Source: an uncultured beta proteobacterium | GTDB lineage: Bacteria; Pseudomonadota; Gammaproteobacteria; Burkholderiales; SG8-41 | Length of the DNA stretch: 54,967 nt | NCBI GenBank assembly: GCA_903933915.1 | Contig: CAIZLW010000047.1 | Span: 1 to 54,967 of the forward strand | Direction of reading: 5' to 3' | Shown: positions 43,424-52,824 of the stretch, one piece after another | How positions within the stretch are numbered: the stretch's first letter is position 1 | Layout: every line of letters starts with the position of its first letter | Made by a program: the position numbers and the translations under genes | Notes under the pieces: generated by a model | Databases searched by the model: none | What the model saw: only the letters and a program-made list of their open reading frames with translations | What the model was told of the DNA's origin: nothing

Positions 43424-45262
43424 TTATAGCGCCTTCTCCAGTGCCTGCTGCTGCGCCGTCATCTCTGGCGGCAGCCGTGACTTGAGCTTGCCGAACAGTT
43501 CATCGTGATCCTTGACCTCGGCGCGCCAGGCATCATGGTCAACATGCGTCAGTTCGTTAAACGTTTCGCGACTGAAGCTGTCCATACCGCCCCACTCCAT
43601 GTCCTCGTAACGCGGCATGTTGCCAATCGGGGTTTCGGTTGCGCCGGACTTGCCTTCGCAACGTTCAACCACCCATTTCAGCACGCGCATGTTGTCGCCG
43701 AAACCGGGCCACATGAATTTGCCGTTGGAATCGCGGCGGAACCAGTTCACCGCAAAAATTTTTGGCGGCTGTTTGGCTTTCTTGCCGACATTCAGCCAGT
43801 GTTTGAAGTAGTCGCCGAAGTGGTAGCCGCAGAACGGCAGCATCGCAAACGGATCGCGACGCACCACGCCGACCTTGCCGACAATCGCCGCCGTTGTTTC
43901 GGAGGCCATCGTCGCGGCAAGGTAGACGCCGTGATTCCAGTCCTTGGCTTCGGTCACCAGCGGCACGGTCGTTGTGCGGCGTCCGCCGAACAGGAAGGCG
44001 CTGATCGGCACGCCAGACGGGTTCTCCCAGTCGTCATCCATGCACGGAATCTGCGACGCATGGACCGTGAAACGCGAATTCGGATGTGCGGCAAGACGGC
44101 CGCTGTCCGGCGTCCAGGATTTGCCGGTCCAGTCGATCAGGTGCTTGGGGGCTTCCTTGGTCAGGCCTTCCCACCACACGTCGCCGTCATCGGTCATCGC
44201 GACATTGGTGAAAATGGTATTGGTTTTTAGTGCTGCCAGGCAGTTGGCATTGGTCTCTTCGGAAGTGCCCGGGGCGACGCCGAAGGCGCCGGATTCCGGG
44301 TTGATCGCGTAAAGACGACCGTCAGGACCCGGCTTGATCCAGGCAATATCTTCGCCGATGGTCGTGACTTTCCAGCCTTCAAGCGCTTTCGGCGGGATCA
44401 GCATGGCCAGATTGGTCTTGCCGCAGGCACTGGGGAATGCAGCCGCGATGTAATGTTTTTTGCCGCCAGGGGGTTGAATCCCGAGGATCAGCATGTGTTC
44501 GGCCAGCCAGCCCTGCTCTTTGGCCATGGTCGATGCAATACGCAACGCAAAACATTTCTTGCCCAGCAATGCATTGCCGCCGTAGCCGCTGCCGAAGGAC
44601 CAGATCAGCTTTTCTTCCGGGAAATGGGTGATGAACTTGTGTTCCTTGCTGCTCGGCCACGGAATGTCTTTCTGGCCCGGTTGCAGCGGCATGCCGACCG
44701 AATGCAGGCAGGGCACGAACTCGCCCTTGTCGCCGAGGATGTCCAGCACCTTGCTGCCGATGCGGGTCATGATGCGCATGCTCGTCACAACATAAGCCGA
44801 ATCCGTGAGTTCAACGCCGATGTGTGCGATATGCGAGCCCAGCGGGCCCATGCTGAACGGAATCACGTACATCGTGTGGCCGCGCATGCAGCCGTCATAC
44901 AGCTTGCTCATGGTCGCCTTCATTTCTTCGGGCGCCATCCAGTTGTTGTTCGGGCCGGCATCGTCCTTGTTTTTGCTGCACACAAAGGTGCGATCTTCCA
45001 TCCGGGCCACGTCATCAGGGTCCGAACGGGCGAGGAAACAGCCGGGGCGTTTTTCCTGGTTCAGGCGGATCAACGTGCCGGCAGCGACCATCTCGTTGCA
45101 CAGACGGTCGTATTCTTCCTGGGAACCGTCGCACCAGACGATGCAATCGGGTTGGGTCATTTTTGCGACTTCCGCCACCCAAGCTTTGAGCTTGGCGTGC
45201 GTGACATAAGCCGGGGCGTCCATCGTCGGCGCAATCTGCACCTTGGTCGCGGGCTGATTCAT
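43424..45262 (-). CDS. pckG: Phosphoenolpyruvate carboxykinase (GTP)
   Basis: This 612-residue enzyme converts oxaloacetate and GTP to PEP, GDP and CO2. It has the kinase-1 loop [16 protein letters not shown] with Cys280 and Lys282, the substrate Arg/Tyr region [21 protein letters not shown], and the kinase-2 and guanine-binding segments. This makes it the GTP-dependent family. It would feed gluconeogenesis from the acetyl-CoA and C4 acids produced by the catabolic genes in the window. GAGGAG precedes the ATG. Confidence 0.97.
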   Translation of the reverse strand: MNQPATKVQIAPTMDAPAYVTHAKLKAWVAEVAKMTQPDCIVWCDGSQEEYDRLCNEMVAAGTLIRLNQEKRPGCFLARSDPDDVARMEDRTFVCSKNKDDAGPNNNWMAPEEMKATMSKLYDGCMRGHTMYVIPFSMGPLGSHIAHIGVELTDSAYVVTSMRIMTRIGSKVLDILGDKGEFVPCLHSVGMPLQPGQKDIPWPSSKEHKFITHFPEEKLIWSFGSGYGGNALLGKKCFALRIASTMAKEQGWLAEHMLILGIQPPGGKKHYIAAAFPSACGKTNLAMLIPPKALEGWKVTTIGEDIAWIKPGPDGRLYAINPESGAFGVAPGTSEETNANCLAALKTNTIFTNVAMTDDGDVWWEGLTKEAPKHLIDWTGKSWTPDSGRLAAHPNSRFTVHASQIPCMDDDWENPSGVPISAFLFGGRRTTTVPLVTEAKDWNHGVYLAATMASETTAAIVGKVGVVRRDPFAMLPFCGYHFGDYFKHWLNVGKKAKQPPKIFAVNWFRRDSNGKFMWPGFGDNMRVLKWVVERCEGKSGATETPIGNMPRYEDMEWGGMDSFSRETFNELTHVDHDAWRAEVKDHDELFGKLKSRLPPEMTAQQQALEKAL

Positions 45263-45383
45263 CAGAGGCTCCTCTTACAGAACACGTTGATTTTTATGAA
45301 AAAACAAAGGCAAAGCGGAAGATTGTGGTTTCCGCTCTGCCTGTGTAGCCCTGAATTTTACCTCAAAACGCCACAATCCGGCA

Positions 45384-46559
45384 TCAGGCAGCTGCCGGGC
45401 GCTTGCCGCCCCTGAAGAGCAGGATGGCCAGCCCGGTGAGCAGCAGGAACGGGATCGCTCCGTAGTTCATGACTTCCCAGCCCCGGGCCGAAAACAGCCA
45501 GCCGGAGGAAGCCGAACTGATCGCCATGGTGATGAAAATCGCCATGTCGTTGGCGCCCTGCACCTTGGCTTTTTCGGCAGGCGTATGGGTTTCGGTGAGC
45601 AGCGTCGTGCCGCCGAGATACATGAAATTCCAGCCGACGCCGATCAGCATCAGCGCGATCCAGAAGTGCATCACCTCCACGCCGGACAGCGCGATCGCCA
45701 CGCAGGACAGGCTCAGCACAACGCCCGTCAACAGTATCGTGCGCACGCCGAAACGTTTGATCAATGTGCCGGTGAAAAAAGACGGCGCAAACATTGCAAT
45801 GACATGCCACTGGATCACAAAAGCCGCGTCGCTGAACGGATGGGCGCAGGATTTCATCGCCAGCGGCGTTGCCGCCATCAGCAGATTCATCACGCCATAA
45901 CCGATCATGCCGCTGAGAACGGCGACAATGAAGGCCGGTTGCCGGGCAATTTCGGCCAGCGGCCGCCCCTGATCCTTCTGTTCAGCTTCGGTCAGGCGCG
46001 GAATATCCATCATCCGCTGCAGGATCAGCGCCACGACGCAGAATCCGATCAGCACCAGATAACTGCCCATGAATTCCGCGGGCAGGATGTCCTTGGTCAG
46101 CTTGCTGGTCTGTGGTCCGAGGATGCCGCCGACAAGGCCCCCGGCCATCACCAGTGAAATTGCCTTGCTCTTGAAGGCGGCGCTGGCCACATCGACCGCG
46201 GCAAAGCGGTAATACTGGCCGGAGGCGTTGTACATGCCCATGATCAGCGTGCCCAGGCACAGCAGCCAGAAATTATGGGCATATACCGCCGAACCGCAGA
46301 CCATAGCGCCAAAAATGCCGATCAGCGTGCCGATCGAGAAGCCATTGACCCGGCCGACCCGCCGCATCAGCTGTGACACCGGCATGGTCGTCAGCGCGGC
46401 GCCGACGACATAAGCCGTCACCGGCAGCGTCGCCAAAGACTTGTCACTGGCCAGCGCATAGCCCGCCAGCCCGTTGATGGCGATCAGGATGGTGTTGTTG
46501 GTGAAGAGCAGCGCCTGGGTGGCACACAGCAGGGCAACGTTGCGGTTTTCGGCGCTCAA
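45384..46559 (-). CDS. MFS transporter 1
   Basis: This 391-residue protein has about twelve transmembrane segments, the MFS motif after helix 2 (QLMRRVGRVNGFSIG) and a related motif in the second half (KRFGVRTILLTG). There is no substrate indication. It lies 121 bp upstream of pckG on the same strand, and a GST-like gene lies 18 bp upstream of it. Confidence 0.85.
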   Translation of the reverse strand: MSAENRNVALLCATQALLFTNNTILIAINGLAGYALASDKSLATLPVTAYVVGAALTTMPVSQLMRRVGRVNGFSIGTLIGIFGAMVCGSAVYAHNFWLLCLGTLIMGMYNASGQYYRFAAVDVASAAFKSKAISLVMAGGLVGGILGPQTSKLTKDILPAEFMGSYLVLIGFCVVALILQRMMDIPRLTEAEQKDQGRPLAEIARQPAFIVAVLSGMIGYGVMNLLMAATPLAMKSCAHPFSDAAFVIQWHVIAMFAPSFFTGTLIKRFGVRTILLTGVVLSLSCVAIALSGVEVMHFWIALMLIGVGWNFMYLGGTTLLTETHTPAEKAKVQGANDMAIFITMAISSASSGWLFSARGWEVMNYGAIPFLLLTGLAILLFRGGKRPAAA

Positions 46560-46577
46560 TTCGGATGCGCTCCGATG

Positions 46578-47273
46578 TCAGCGTTGCTGGAACTGCGTCT
46601 TGCCGAACATCACTTCGCGCGCCTTGTCATCGACCGGATTGCTGTTCGATTCATTCGACAAGACCTGCAGAGCGCGCTGCACCGCCGGACGTGCGTTGAT
46701 GTCATCGAACCAGCGTTTGACGCTGGGGTATTGATTCATGTCGATGCCGCGACTGTCAGCGCCACGCATCCACGGAAAAATCGCCATGTCGGCAATGGTG
46801 TATTCGTCGCAGGCGACGAACTTCGATTGCGCGAGCTGCTTGTCCAGCACATGCGTCAGCCGGTTGGCTTCATTGGTGTAACGTTCGACGGCATATTCGA
46901 TCTTGTCTTTGGCGTAGCGGCGGAAATGGTTGGCCTGGCCGAACATCGGACCGACACCACCCATCTGCCACATCAGCCATTGCATGCACGACCAGCGCTG
47001 CGCCACGTCATCAGGCAGGAACTTGCCGGTTTTAGAGGCCAGATAGAGCAGGATCGCTCCGGACTCGAACAGCGACAGCGGTTTGCCGCCGGGGCCTTCG
47101 GGGTCGACAATGGCCGGAATCCGGTTGTTCGGACTGATTTTCAGGAAATCCGGCTTGAATTGATCGCCAGTGCGGATGTTCAGCCCGTGCACGCGATACG
47201 GCAGCTCGGTTTCTTCGAGCATGATGTGGATTTTGTGGCCGTTCGGCGTCGCCCAGCTGTAAAGCTCGATCAT
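46578..47273 (-). CDS. Glutathione S-transferase, YfcG/Nu-like
   Basis: This 231-residue protein begins MIELYSWATPNGHKIHIMLEETELPYRV, a thioredoxin-fold domain with the TPNG segment of Nu-class enzymes (YfcG, YghU). Later come the SNNRIPAIVDP-like glutathione-binding strand and ESGAILLYLASKTGKFLP. The C-terminal domain is all-helical. YfcG-type proteins have disulfide reductase activity. The start at ATG 47273 is preceded by GGAGGATTG; the frame is open to 47381 without family similarity. Confidence 0.88.
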   Translation of the reverse strand: MIELYSWATPNGHKIHIMLEETELPYRVHGLNIRTGDQFKPDFLKISPNNRIPAIVDPEGPGGKPLSLFESGAILLYLASKTGKFLPDDVAQRWSCMQWLMWQMGGVGPMFGQANHFRRYAKDKIEYAVERYTNEANRLTHVLDKQLAQSKFVACDEYTIADMAIFPWMRGADSRGIDMNQYPSVKRWFDDINARPAVQRALQVLSNESNSNPVDDKAREVMFGKTQFQQR

Positions 47274-47379
47274 CAATCCTCCGCGCACGTGGTTCACCAA
47301 GCGGATGAGTATAGCGCAGGCGCATCGACCCGCTTGAGCACCGCAAACGGTCGTACTGCTACCCTGTTTGCGACTCATC

Positions 47380-48609
47380 ATGCTGCCGATCCGTGATTAC
47401 CTGCTGCCCCCGGGCACCTTGCCCGACGCCCGCCTGCTGCTCGCGGCCCGCGCGTTGCGTGCCTTTGGCGACGGCTACGTCAGCCTGCTGCTGCCTTATT
47501 ACCTGACGCTGCTCAGTTACAGCGCGCTGGAAATCGGCCTGATGGTTACCGCCACGTTGCTGGGCTCCGGCCTGATGACGCTCGCGATCGGCTTCATCGC
47601 CCACCGCCATTCCACGCGGCATTTGTTGCTGGCAGCCAGCGTGCTGATGGCGGCCACCGGATTTACGGCATCGGTTTTTACCGATTTCTGGCCGCTGCTG
47701 ATCATTGCCGTCATCGGCACGCTCAACCCGGCTGCCAACGACGTTACGCCGTTTTCACCGCTTGAACAGACTTTGCTTGCCCGCGCCGTCAGTCCGCAAT
47801 CGCGCACCGCGTTGTTTGCGCGCTACAGCCTGATTGGCGCGCTGGTCGCGGCGATCGGCGCACTGGCTGCCGGCTTGCCGGATCTGTTTGCCGCCAGCGG
47901 CGATCCCGGTCGCCTGCAGGCCGTGCGCGCGATGTTTGTGCTGTATGGAATGCTCGGGGTTGCCAGTCTGCTGCTGTACCGCCGGCTGTCCCCTGCCCTG
48001 GAGGCCGAGGCGCATGAACAGCCGGTGCCGCTGGGAAAATCTCGACGCATCGTCTACACACTGGCCGGACTGTTCAGCATCGATGCTTTTGCCGGCGGCT
48101 TTGCAGTGCAGTCCCTGCTCGCCTTGTGGCTGCTGCAGCGCTTTGACCTGTCGGTCACTGCCGCGGGGAGCATTTTCTTCTGGACTGGACTGCTGACGGC
48201 GTTTTCACATCTTGCGGCCGCACGTGTTGCCGCCCGCTTCGGCCTGATTAACACCATGGTGTTTACGCATCTGCCGGCCAACGTGTTCCTGATCCTGGTG
48301 CCGTTCATGCCGACGCTGGAACTGGCGCTGCTGTTCCTGTTTCTGCGCAGTGCGCTGTCCTCGATGGACGTGCCGGCGCGCACGTCCTATGTCATGGCCG
48401 TGGTCTCTCCGGGAGAGCGCCCTGCGGCCGCCAGCGTTACCGCGGTACCGCGCAGCCTGGCCAGCGCCTTGAGTCCATCGATTGCCGGGGCATTGCTGGT
48501 GGCCAGTCCGTTTGGCTGGCCGCTGGTGATCTGCGGCACCCTGAAGATTGTTTACGACCTGACGCTGCTGCGCATGTTTCGTTCGGTCAAACCGCCGGAA
48601 GAGCACTGA
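47380..48609 (+). CDS. MFS transporter 2
   Basis: This 409-residue protein has about twelve hydrophobic segments and MFS-like loops (GFIAHRHSTRHLL and AARVAARFGLINTMVF). A RALRAFGDGYVSLLLPYYL opening resembles putative drug/sugar exporters of the MFS. I chose ATG 47380; TTG 47368 is the alternative. It is divergent from the GST gene and converges on ygfX. Confidence 0.82.
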   Translation: MLPIRDYLLPPGTLPDARLLLAARALRAFGDGYVSLLLPYYLTLLSYSALEIGLMVTATLLGSGLMTLAIGFIAHRHSTRHLLLAASVLMAATGFTASVFTDFWPLLIIAVIGTLNPAANDVTPFSPLEQTLLARAVSPQSRTALFARYSLIGALVAAIGALAAGLPDLFAASGDPGRLQAVRAMFVLYGMLGVASLLLYRRLSPALEAEAHEQPVPLGKSRRIVYTLAGLFSIDAFAGGFAVQSLLALWLLQRFDLSVTAAGSIFFWTGLLTAFSHLAAARVAARFGLINTMVFTHLPANVFLILVPFMPTLELALLFLFLRSALSSMDVPARTSYVMAVVSPGERPAAASVTAVPRSLASALSPSIAGALLVASPFGWPLVICGTLKIVYDLTLLRMFRSVKPPEEH

Positions 48610-48618
48610 TACTCGCGT

Positions 48619-49077
48619 TTACGCGGGATCAGTTTCCGCACCGGCCGGTCGCGGCCCCCAGCGCAGCCACACCCTCAAGCGGCGAAAATCATCGGCATCG
48701 ATGCCGTCGCCAAAAATCACCACATGCGTGGTACCGCCGCCATCCAGGCGAATGTTCAGCACGGCGATTGCGGCGCCCACCGTGCTGCTGCCGAGCAGGC
48801 GGCCACCATGCCAGACGCCGTCGCCGGCGCGGATCTGCAATTGTTCCCGGTTGGCCAGTTTCAGGGCAGTTACTGTCCGTGCGCCGCGACGCAGCGCATG
48901 GCGCGTTATTGTCATCGAGGCACTGATCACCAGCATTCCCGACATCAACACCACGATCCACCCGGCCACCGGCAGTGTCGGCAACAGCAGCAGGACACCG
49001 CCGTGAGCAATGCCCAGCAGCCCTGCCAGAAGGCGCGAAGACCGCAACTCCACCTCAAATGCTTTCGGTTTGTCCAT
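48619..49077 (-). CDS. YgfX-like membrane protein (SdhE/YgfY partner family)
   Basis: With ATG 49077 this is a 152-residue protein. It has two adjacent transmembrane helices (about residues 17-55), then a cytoplasmic domain with LKLANREQLQIRAGDGVWHGGRLLGSSTVG and FRRLRVWLRWGP at the end. This layout matches the YgfX/CptA family, which associates with the succinate-dehydrogenase assembly factor SdhE/YgfY. TTG 49113 and ATG 49086 are alternative starts. It is divergent from ygfZ. Confidence 0.65.
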   Translation of the reverse strand: MDKPKAFEVELRSSRLLAGLLGIAHGGVLLLLPTLPVAGWIVVLMSGMLVISASMTITRHALRRGARTVTALKLANREQLQIRAGDGVWHGGRLLGSSTVGAAIAVLNIRLDGGGTTHVVIFGDGIDADDFRRLRVWLRWGPRPAGAETDPA

Positions 49078-49154
49078 CGCCCGCATTGCAGCCGATTCAA
49101 CGCTGAAATGCAATATTGGGTAAAAACAATAACCCTTTGTTTTTAATGGAATAT

Positions 49155-49183
49155 TTTACATTACCCGACGACAGCGCTATCAT
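49155..49183 (+). promoter_or_regulatory. Near-consensus sigma70 promoter for ygfZ
   Basis: TTTACA (49155-49160), a 17-bp spacer and TATCAT (49178-49183) lie upstream of ygfZ. The expected start near 49190 gives a leader of about 22 nt with GGAT before the ATG. Confidence 0.7.
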
Positions 49184-49211
49184 CCACGGCTGTTTGTAGG
49201 ATCAAACCGAC

Positions 49212-50093
49212 ATGCCTGCCGCATTACTTGATGATTTTTCGCTGCTGAGATTCTCCGGGCCGGATACCCAGGCCTTTTTGCACGGGCAATTGACCTGCGA
49301 CGTGCAGGCACTCAATCCCCGCACCAGCACATACGGCGGATATTGCACGCCCAAAGGCCGTCTGCTGGCGACATTCCTGCTGTGGCGGGACGACGACGGA
49401 TACATGATGCTGCTGCCATCAACCATCGCCGAGCCGGTGCGCAAACGGCTGGCGATGTATATCCTGCGCGCCAAAGTTAAGGCCGAGGATGTCACTGCAA
49501 CGCAGACTTGCATCGGCATTACCGGCATGGATGCAGCGACAGCAGTCGCAGCCTCGGGCGGTACTGCGCCTGAACGGACACATGCCATTACAGCAAACGA
49601 TGGCACGACAACCATCCGCCTGCCCGGCGATCGTTATCTGCTGGTGACTGACGCCAATGCCTTGCAACTGCCGGCCGATACCGGCACCTGGAGCGCCGGC
49701 GACATTGCCAACGGCATTCCTTTCATCCACCCGGCAACGCAGGAAGAGTTTGTGCCGCAGATGGTCAATCTCGATCTGATCGGCGCGCTCAGCTATACCA
49801 AAGGCTGTTATCCCGGCCAGGAAATCGTCGCTCGCACCCACTACCTCGGACGCCTGAAGCAAAGAATGTATCGTGCCACGGTGACTGTTGCGGCGCCCGG
49901 CGACAAACTGTACTGCGCCGAACTGGGCGAGCAGGCTGCGGGGATGATTGTCACTGCCGCCCCCGCGAGCGATGGTCAGCATGAGGTGCTTTGTGTATTG
50001 CAAACTGCGAATGCGGCAACGACAACCTATCATTGCGGCTCACCGCAAGGCGCTGCACTGACGATCAAACCACTGCCCTATCAGGTCAAATGA
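49212..50093 (+). CDS. ygfZ: YgfZ folate-binding iron-sulfur/tRNA-modification factor
   Basis: This 293-residue GcvT-fold protein has the YgfZ signature KGCYPGQE at 197-204 followed by IVARTHYLGRLKQRMYR. YgfZ binds tetrahydrofolate and supports Fe-S enzymes such as MiaB. The gene ends ATGA into a DUF4936 gene, a combination typical of betaproteobacteria. Confidence 0.93.
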   Translation: MPAALLDDFSLLRFSGPDTQAFLHGQLTCDVQALNPRTSTYGGYCTPKGRLLATFLLWRDDDGYMMLLPSTIAEPVRKRLAMYILRAKVKAEDVTATQTCIGITGMDAATAVAASGGTAPERTHAITANDGTTTIRLPGDRYLLVTDANALQLPADTGTWSAGDIANGIPFIHPATQEEFVPQMVNLDLIGALSYTKGCYPGQEIVARTHYLGRLKQRMYRATVTVAAPGDKLYCAELGEQAAGMIVTAAPASDGQHEVLCVLQTANAATTTYHCGSPQGAALTIKPLPYQVK

Positions 50094-50377
50094 ACATGAA
50101 CTGGTCCTACTACATTTATTACCGTGTCGATGCTGCAAAGACCGGCGCCTGTGCCGTCGCCGTTGAATACCTGTTCGATGCAATCCATCGCAAAACCGGC
50201 GTGCAGGGCCGGGTCATGAAAAAGCGCAATGAGCCGCAGCTGTGGATGGAGATTTACGAAAACGTCCCGGATGAAGCGAGTTTTGAATGGGAACTGGCTG
50301 AAGCTGTCGCCAGCAGCGGCATCGCCAATCTGTTGCAGTCCGGCAGCGGAAGGCATATCGAATGTTTCAGCGAATAA
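50090..50377 (+). CDS. DUF4936 family protein
   Basis: This 95-residue protein begins MNMNWSYYIYYRVD, the family N terminus, and ends RHIECFSE. It overlaps ygfZ by 4 bp, so translation is coupled. The function is unknown. ATG 50096 is an alternative start. Confidence 0.8.
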   Translation: MNMNWSYYIYYRVDAAKTGACAVAVEYLFDAIHRKTGVQGRVMKKRNEPQLWMEIYENVPDEASFEWELAEAVASSGIANLLQSGSGRHIECFSE

Positions 50378-50381
50378 AGGC

Positions 50382-51164
50382 ATGTGCCTGATTCTTTTCA
50401 GCTTCAGGGCGCACCGTCATTTTCCACTGGTGATTGCCGCAAACCGGGACGAACACTACAACCGCCCTGCTGCACCAGCGGCGTTCTGGGATGATCAACC
50501 GGACATCTACGCCGGCCGCGACCTCGAAAAAGGCGGCACCTGGATGGGATTGCACGGCAACGGTCGTTTCGCCGCAATCACCAACTATCGTGAGGGAACG
50601 CCGGGGCCGGCAGCGCCGCGTTCGCGCGGCGAACTGGTCAGCGGTTTTCTTGCCAGCAACGACAGTGCTGAAGATTTTTTCCATCAGGCAGCCCGGCGTA
50701 ACACCGAGTACAACCCCTACAGCATGATTGCCGGCGATATCGGGAAACTGCATTTTTTCTCGAACCGGATCGCCGCACCGCAAGCCATCGCGTCGGGCGT
50801 GCACGGTTTGAGCAACCACCTGCTGAATACGTCCTGGCCCAAAGTTACGGCGGGCACGGCAGCACTGACGTCAACCATGGATCTGGATGACCCGGATGCC
50901 ATCGGCGCCGTGATGTTCTCGCTGCTGATGGATGATCAGCCGGCGCCGGAGACCGTACTGCCGGACACCGGCATTACCCGCCAGCGTGAAAAAGAGCTCT
51001 CGCCACCGTTCATCCGCGGCGAACATTACGGCACGCGCACTTCGACCGTGGTTCTGGTCAATGCCGCCGGCGAGGTGTTTTTCCACGAAAAACGCTTTGG
51101 ACCCGGCGGTTCACCGGACGGTGAAGATGCACGTGCGTTTCGGCTGTACCGCACCGCGGTTTAA
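50382..51164 (+). CDS. NRDE/TANGO2 family protein
   Basis: This 260-residue protein begins MCLILFSFRAHRHFPLVIAANRDEHYNRP, the NRDE motif with Cys2, which suggests an Ntn-hydrolase-like fold. Eukaryotic TANGO2 homologues have been linked to haem and lipid homeostasis. A weak AAAGGC precedes the ATG. It follows the DUF4936 gene by 4 bp and so belongs to the ygfZ unit. Confidence 0.88.
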   Translation: MCLILFSFRAHRHFPLVIAANRDEHYNRPAAPAAFWDDQPDIYAGRDLEKGGTWMGLHGNGRFAAITNYREGTPGPAAPRSRGELVSGFLASNDSAEDFFHQAARRNTEYNPYSMIAGDIGKLHFFSNRIAAPQAIASGVHGLSNHLLNTSWPKVTAGTAALTSTMDLDDPDAIGAVMFSLLMDDQPAPETVLPDTGITRQREKELSPPFIRGEHYGTRTSTVVLVNAAGEVFFHEKRFGPGGSPDGEDARAFRLYRTAV

Positions 51165-51592
51165 AGGATTAGCGTCATGCGCCGGTGCGGAATACCGGCC
51201 TCATGGAATTCGCCGCCGTGCGCGACAAATCCGTGCCGCTCGTAAAATCCGATGGCATGGGTCTGGGCATTGAGATGCAGCGCGGTATCGCCACGCCGGC
51301 GGCCGCCATCCACCAGAAACTCGAGAATCGCAGCGCCCACGCCCCGGCCGCGCCAGGCGGCCAGTACCGCCATCCGCCCGATATGACCGTCCGGCAGCAG
51401 GCGGCCGGTGCCGATCGCCCGGTCCTGGGCGTGCGCCAGCACATGCACTGACACTGCATCGAATTCATCCCACTCGAGAGACTCCGGCACTTGCTGCTCA
51501 AGAATGAAAACGGTCCGGCGCACGTCCTTCAGGCACGCCATATCCGCCTGCCATGCGGCGGCGCTGACTGTGAATTCGGTAAGTGACGGCAT
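51161..51592 (-). CDS. GNAT N-acetyltransferase
   Basis: This 143-residue protein begins MPSLTEFTVSAAAWQ; the segment VRRTVFILEQQVPESLEWDEFD marks a family of GNAT proteins. Then IGRMAVLAAWRGRGVGAAIL is the acetyl-CoA pyrophosphate loop, and ALHLNAQTHAIGFYERHGFV is motif B. The acceptor is unknown. ATG 51592 lies about 8 bp downstream of a minus-strand TATAAT, so the leader may be absent or very short. The stop overlaps the NRDE gene by 4 bp in convergent orientation. Confidence 0.85.
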   Translation of the reverse strand: MPSLTEFTVSAAAWQADMACLKDVRRTVFILEQQVPESLEWDEFDAVSVHVLAHAQDRAIGTGRLLPDGHIGRMAVLAAWRGRGVGAAILEFLVDGGRRRGDTALHLNAQTHAIGFYERHGFVAHGGEFHEAGIPHRRMTLIL

Positions 51593-51599
51593 GGGCGCG

Positions 51600-51607
51600 A
51601 TTATAAT
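51600..51607. promoter_or_regulatory. Shared -10 palindrome between divergent GNAT and aldolase genes
   Basis: ATTATAAT contains a perfect TATAAT on both strands (51602-51607 plus, 51600-51605 minus). Clear -35 boxes are not visible on either side. It could serve either or both of the divergent genes. Confidence 0.45.
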
Positions 51608-51636
51608 GCCCCATCTTTTGATCACGATTTTCAATC

Positions 51637-52824
51637 ATGCACAGCCTCTGGGATGACGCCGCCGCACCGCGCAGTTCTGCGCCACTCGCGTTGCGCGCTT
51701 ACACTTCCCGGCTGATCGGCGGCAACAGTGACCTGGTGCTGTACGGCGGTGGCAACACATCATTCAAAACCGCAGACACCTTGTACGTCAAAGGCACCGG
51801 CGTCGATCTGGGCGCGGTCGGCGAGGAGCATTTCACCGCACTTGATCTGGAGCGGCTGCGGGCAATGCTGGATGACGCGCGAATATCCGATGCCGAGCTG
51901 ATGCGCGGCGTGGACCAATGCAAACATTTCCCCGAAGCCGCAAAGCCCTCGATTGAAACACTGCTGCACGCCGCGTTGCCTTATACCCATGTCGAACATG
52001 CCCATGCCGATGCCGTTCTGGCTGTCGCCAATGTTGCCGGCTGCGAGAATAGATGCGCCGAAGTATTTGGAGATCTTGCGCCTGTCGTGCCCTATCGTCA
52101 TTCCGGTGCGGCGCTGGCACGAGTCTGCAAGCAGGTTTTTGAGGACCAAGCCTCGACCCGCACCATCGGTCTGATTCTGGCGTTTCACGGTGTCGTGGCT
52201 TTTGGCAACAGCGCGCACGAGTCTTACGAAAACCTGCTGTGCCTGGTCAACCGCGCTGAAGACTGGCTGCAGGGCCGCGGCGCGTGGCAATTGCCGGTTT
52301 CAGGCGTGGCGACGACAGGCATGGACAAAGCCGAATCGCTGCGGGAAGCGGCATCAGCGATTGCCGGATTCCCGCTGACTCTGCATGTGGCGAGCACGCC
52401 GCAAACCATTGCTTATGCGCGACGTCACGATCTCGCAAAAATATCGCAGCAGGGGCCGCCCACGCCGCAGCATGCGGTTTTCACCAAACGCCTGCCGCTG
52501 ATTGACGGCGATATCGATGCCTACGCCCGGCGTTATCGCAGCTATCTGCAGCAAACCCTGGGCAGCACACCGCATGAACTTGATATCGCGCCGCGCATTG
52601 CGCTTGATCCGGCTTTCGGCCTGTGCGCGTTCGGCGTCAATGAACATTACGCCGGTGTCGCTGCGGAAATTTACCGGCACGACATCACCATCATCAGCCG
52701 CGCCAGCGCGCATGGTTGTTATCACTCCGCATCCGCGGAGGATATTGCCCGGGCTGAGCTGGAATACGGCGGTTTCGAACAACGCGTGCGTGCGATTCAA
52801 CACAACCGTTCAATGGATACGTAA
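51637..52824 (+). CDS. Class II aldolase/adducin-domain protein (long form)
   Basis: This 395-residue protein resembles the aldolase half of bifunctional rhamnulose-1-phosphate aldolase/dehydrogenases (LWDDA, ALRAYTSRLIGG, LVLYGGGNTSFK, LYVKGTGVDL). The expected metal site is present: Glu107 (PSIETLLH), His121 and His123 (HVEHAHADAV) and His184 (LAFHGVVAFG). The dehydrogenase half is absent. The stop overlaps the mtnA start (TAATG), so the pair is translationally coupled; a 5-methylthioribulose-1-phosphate (or 5-deoxyribulose-1-phosphate) cleaving role is the best inference. No kinase or phosphorylase of the pathway is nearby. Confidence 0.85.
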   Translation: MHSLWDDAAAPRSSAPLALRAYTSRLIGGNSDLVLYGGGNTSFKTADTLYVKGTGVDLGAVGEEHFTALDLERLRAMLDDARISDAELMRGVDQCKHFPEAAKPSIETLLHAALPYTHVEHAHADAVLAVANVAGCENRCAEVFGDLAPVVPYRHSGAALARVCKQVFEDQASTRTIGLILAFHGVVAFGNSAHESYENLLCLVNRAEDWLQGRGAWQLPVSGVATTGMDKAESLREAASAIAGFPLTLHVASTPQTIAYARRHDLAKISQQGPPTPQHAVFTKRLPLIDGDIDAYARRYRSYLQQTLGSTPHELDIAPRIALDPAFGLCAFGVNEHYAGVAAEIYRHDITIISRASAHGCYHSASAEDIARAELEYGGFEQRVRAIQHNRSMDT

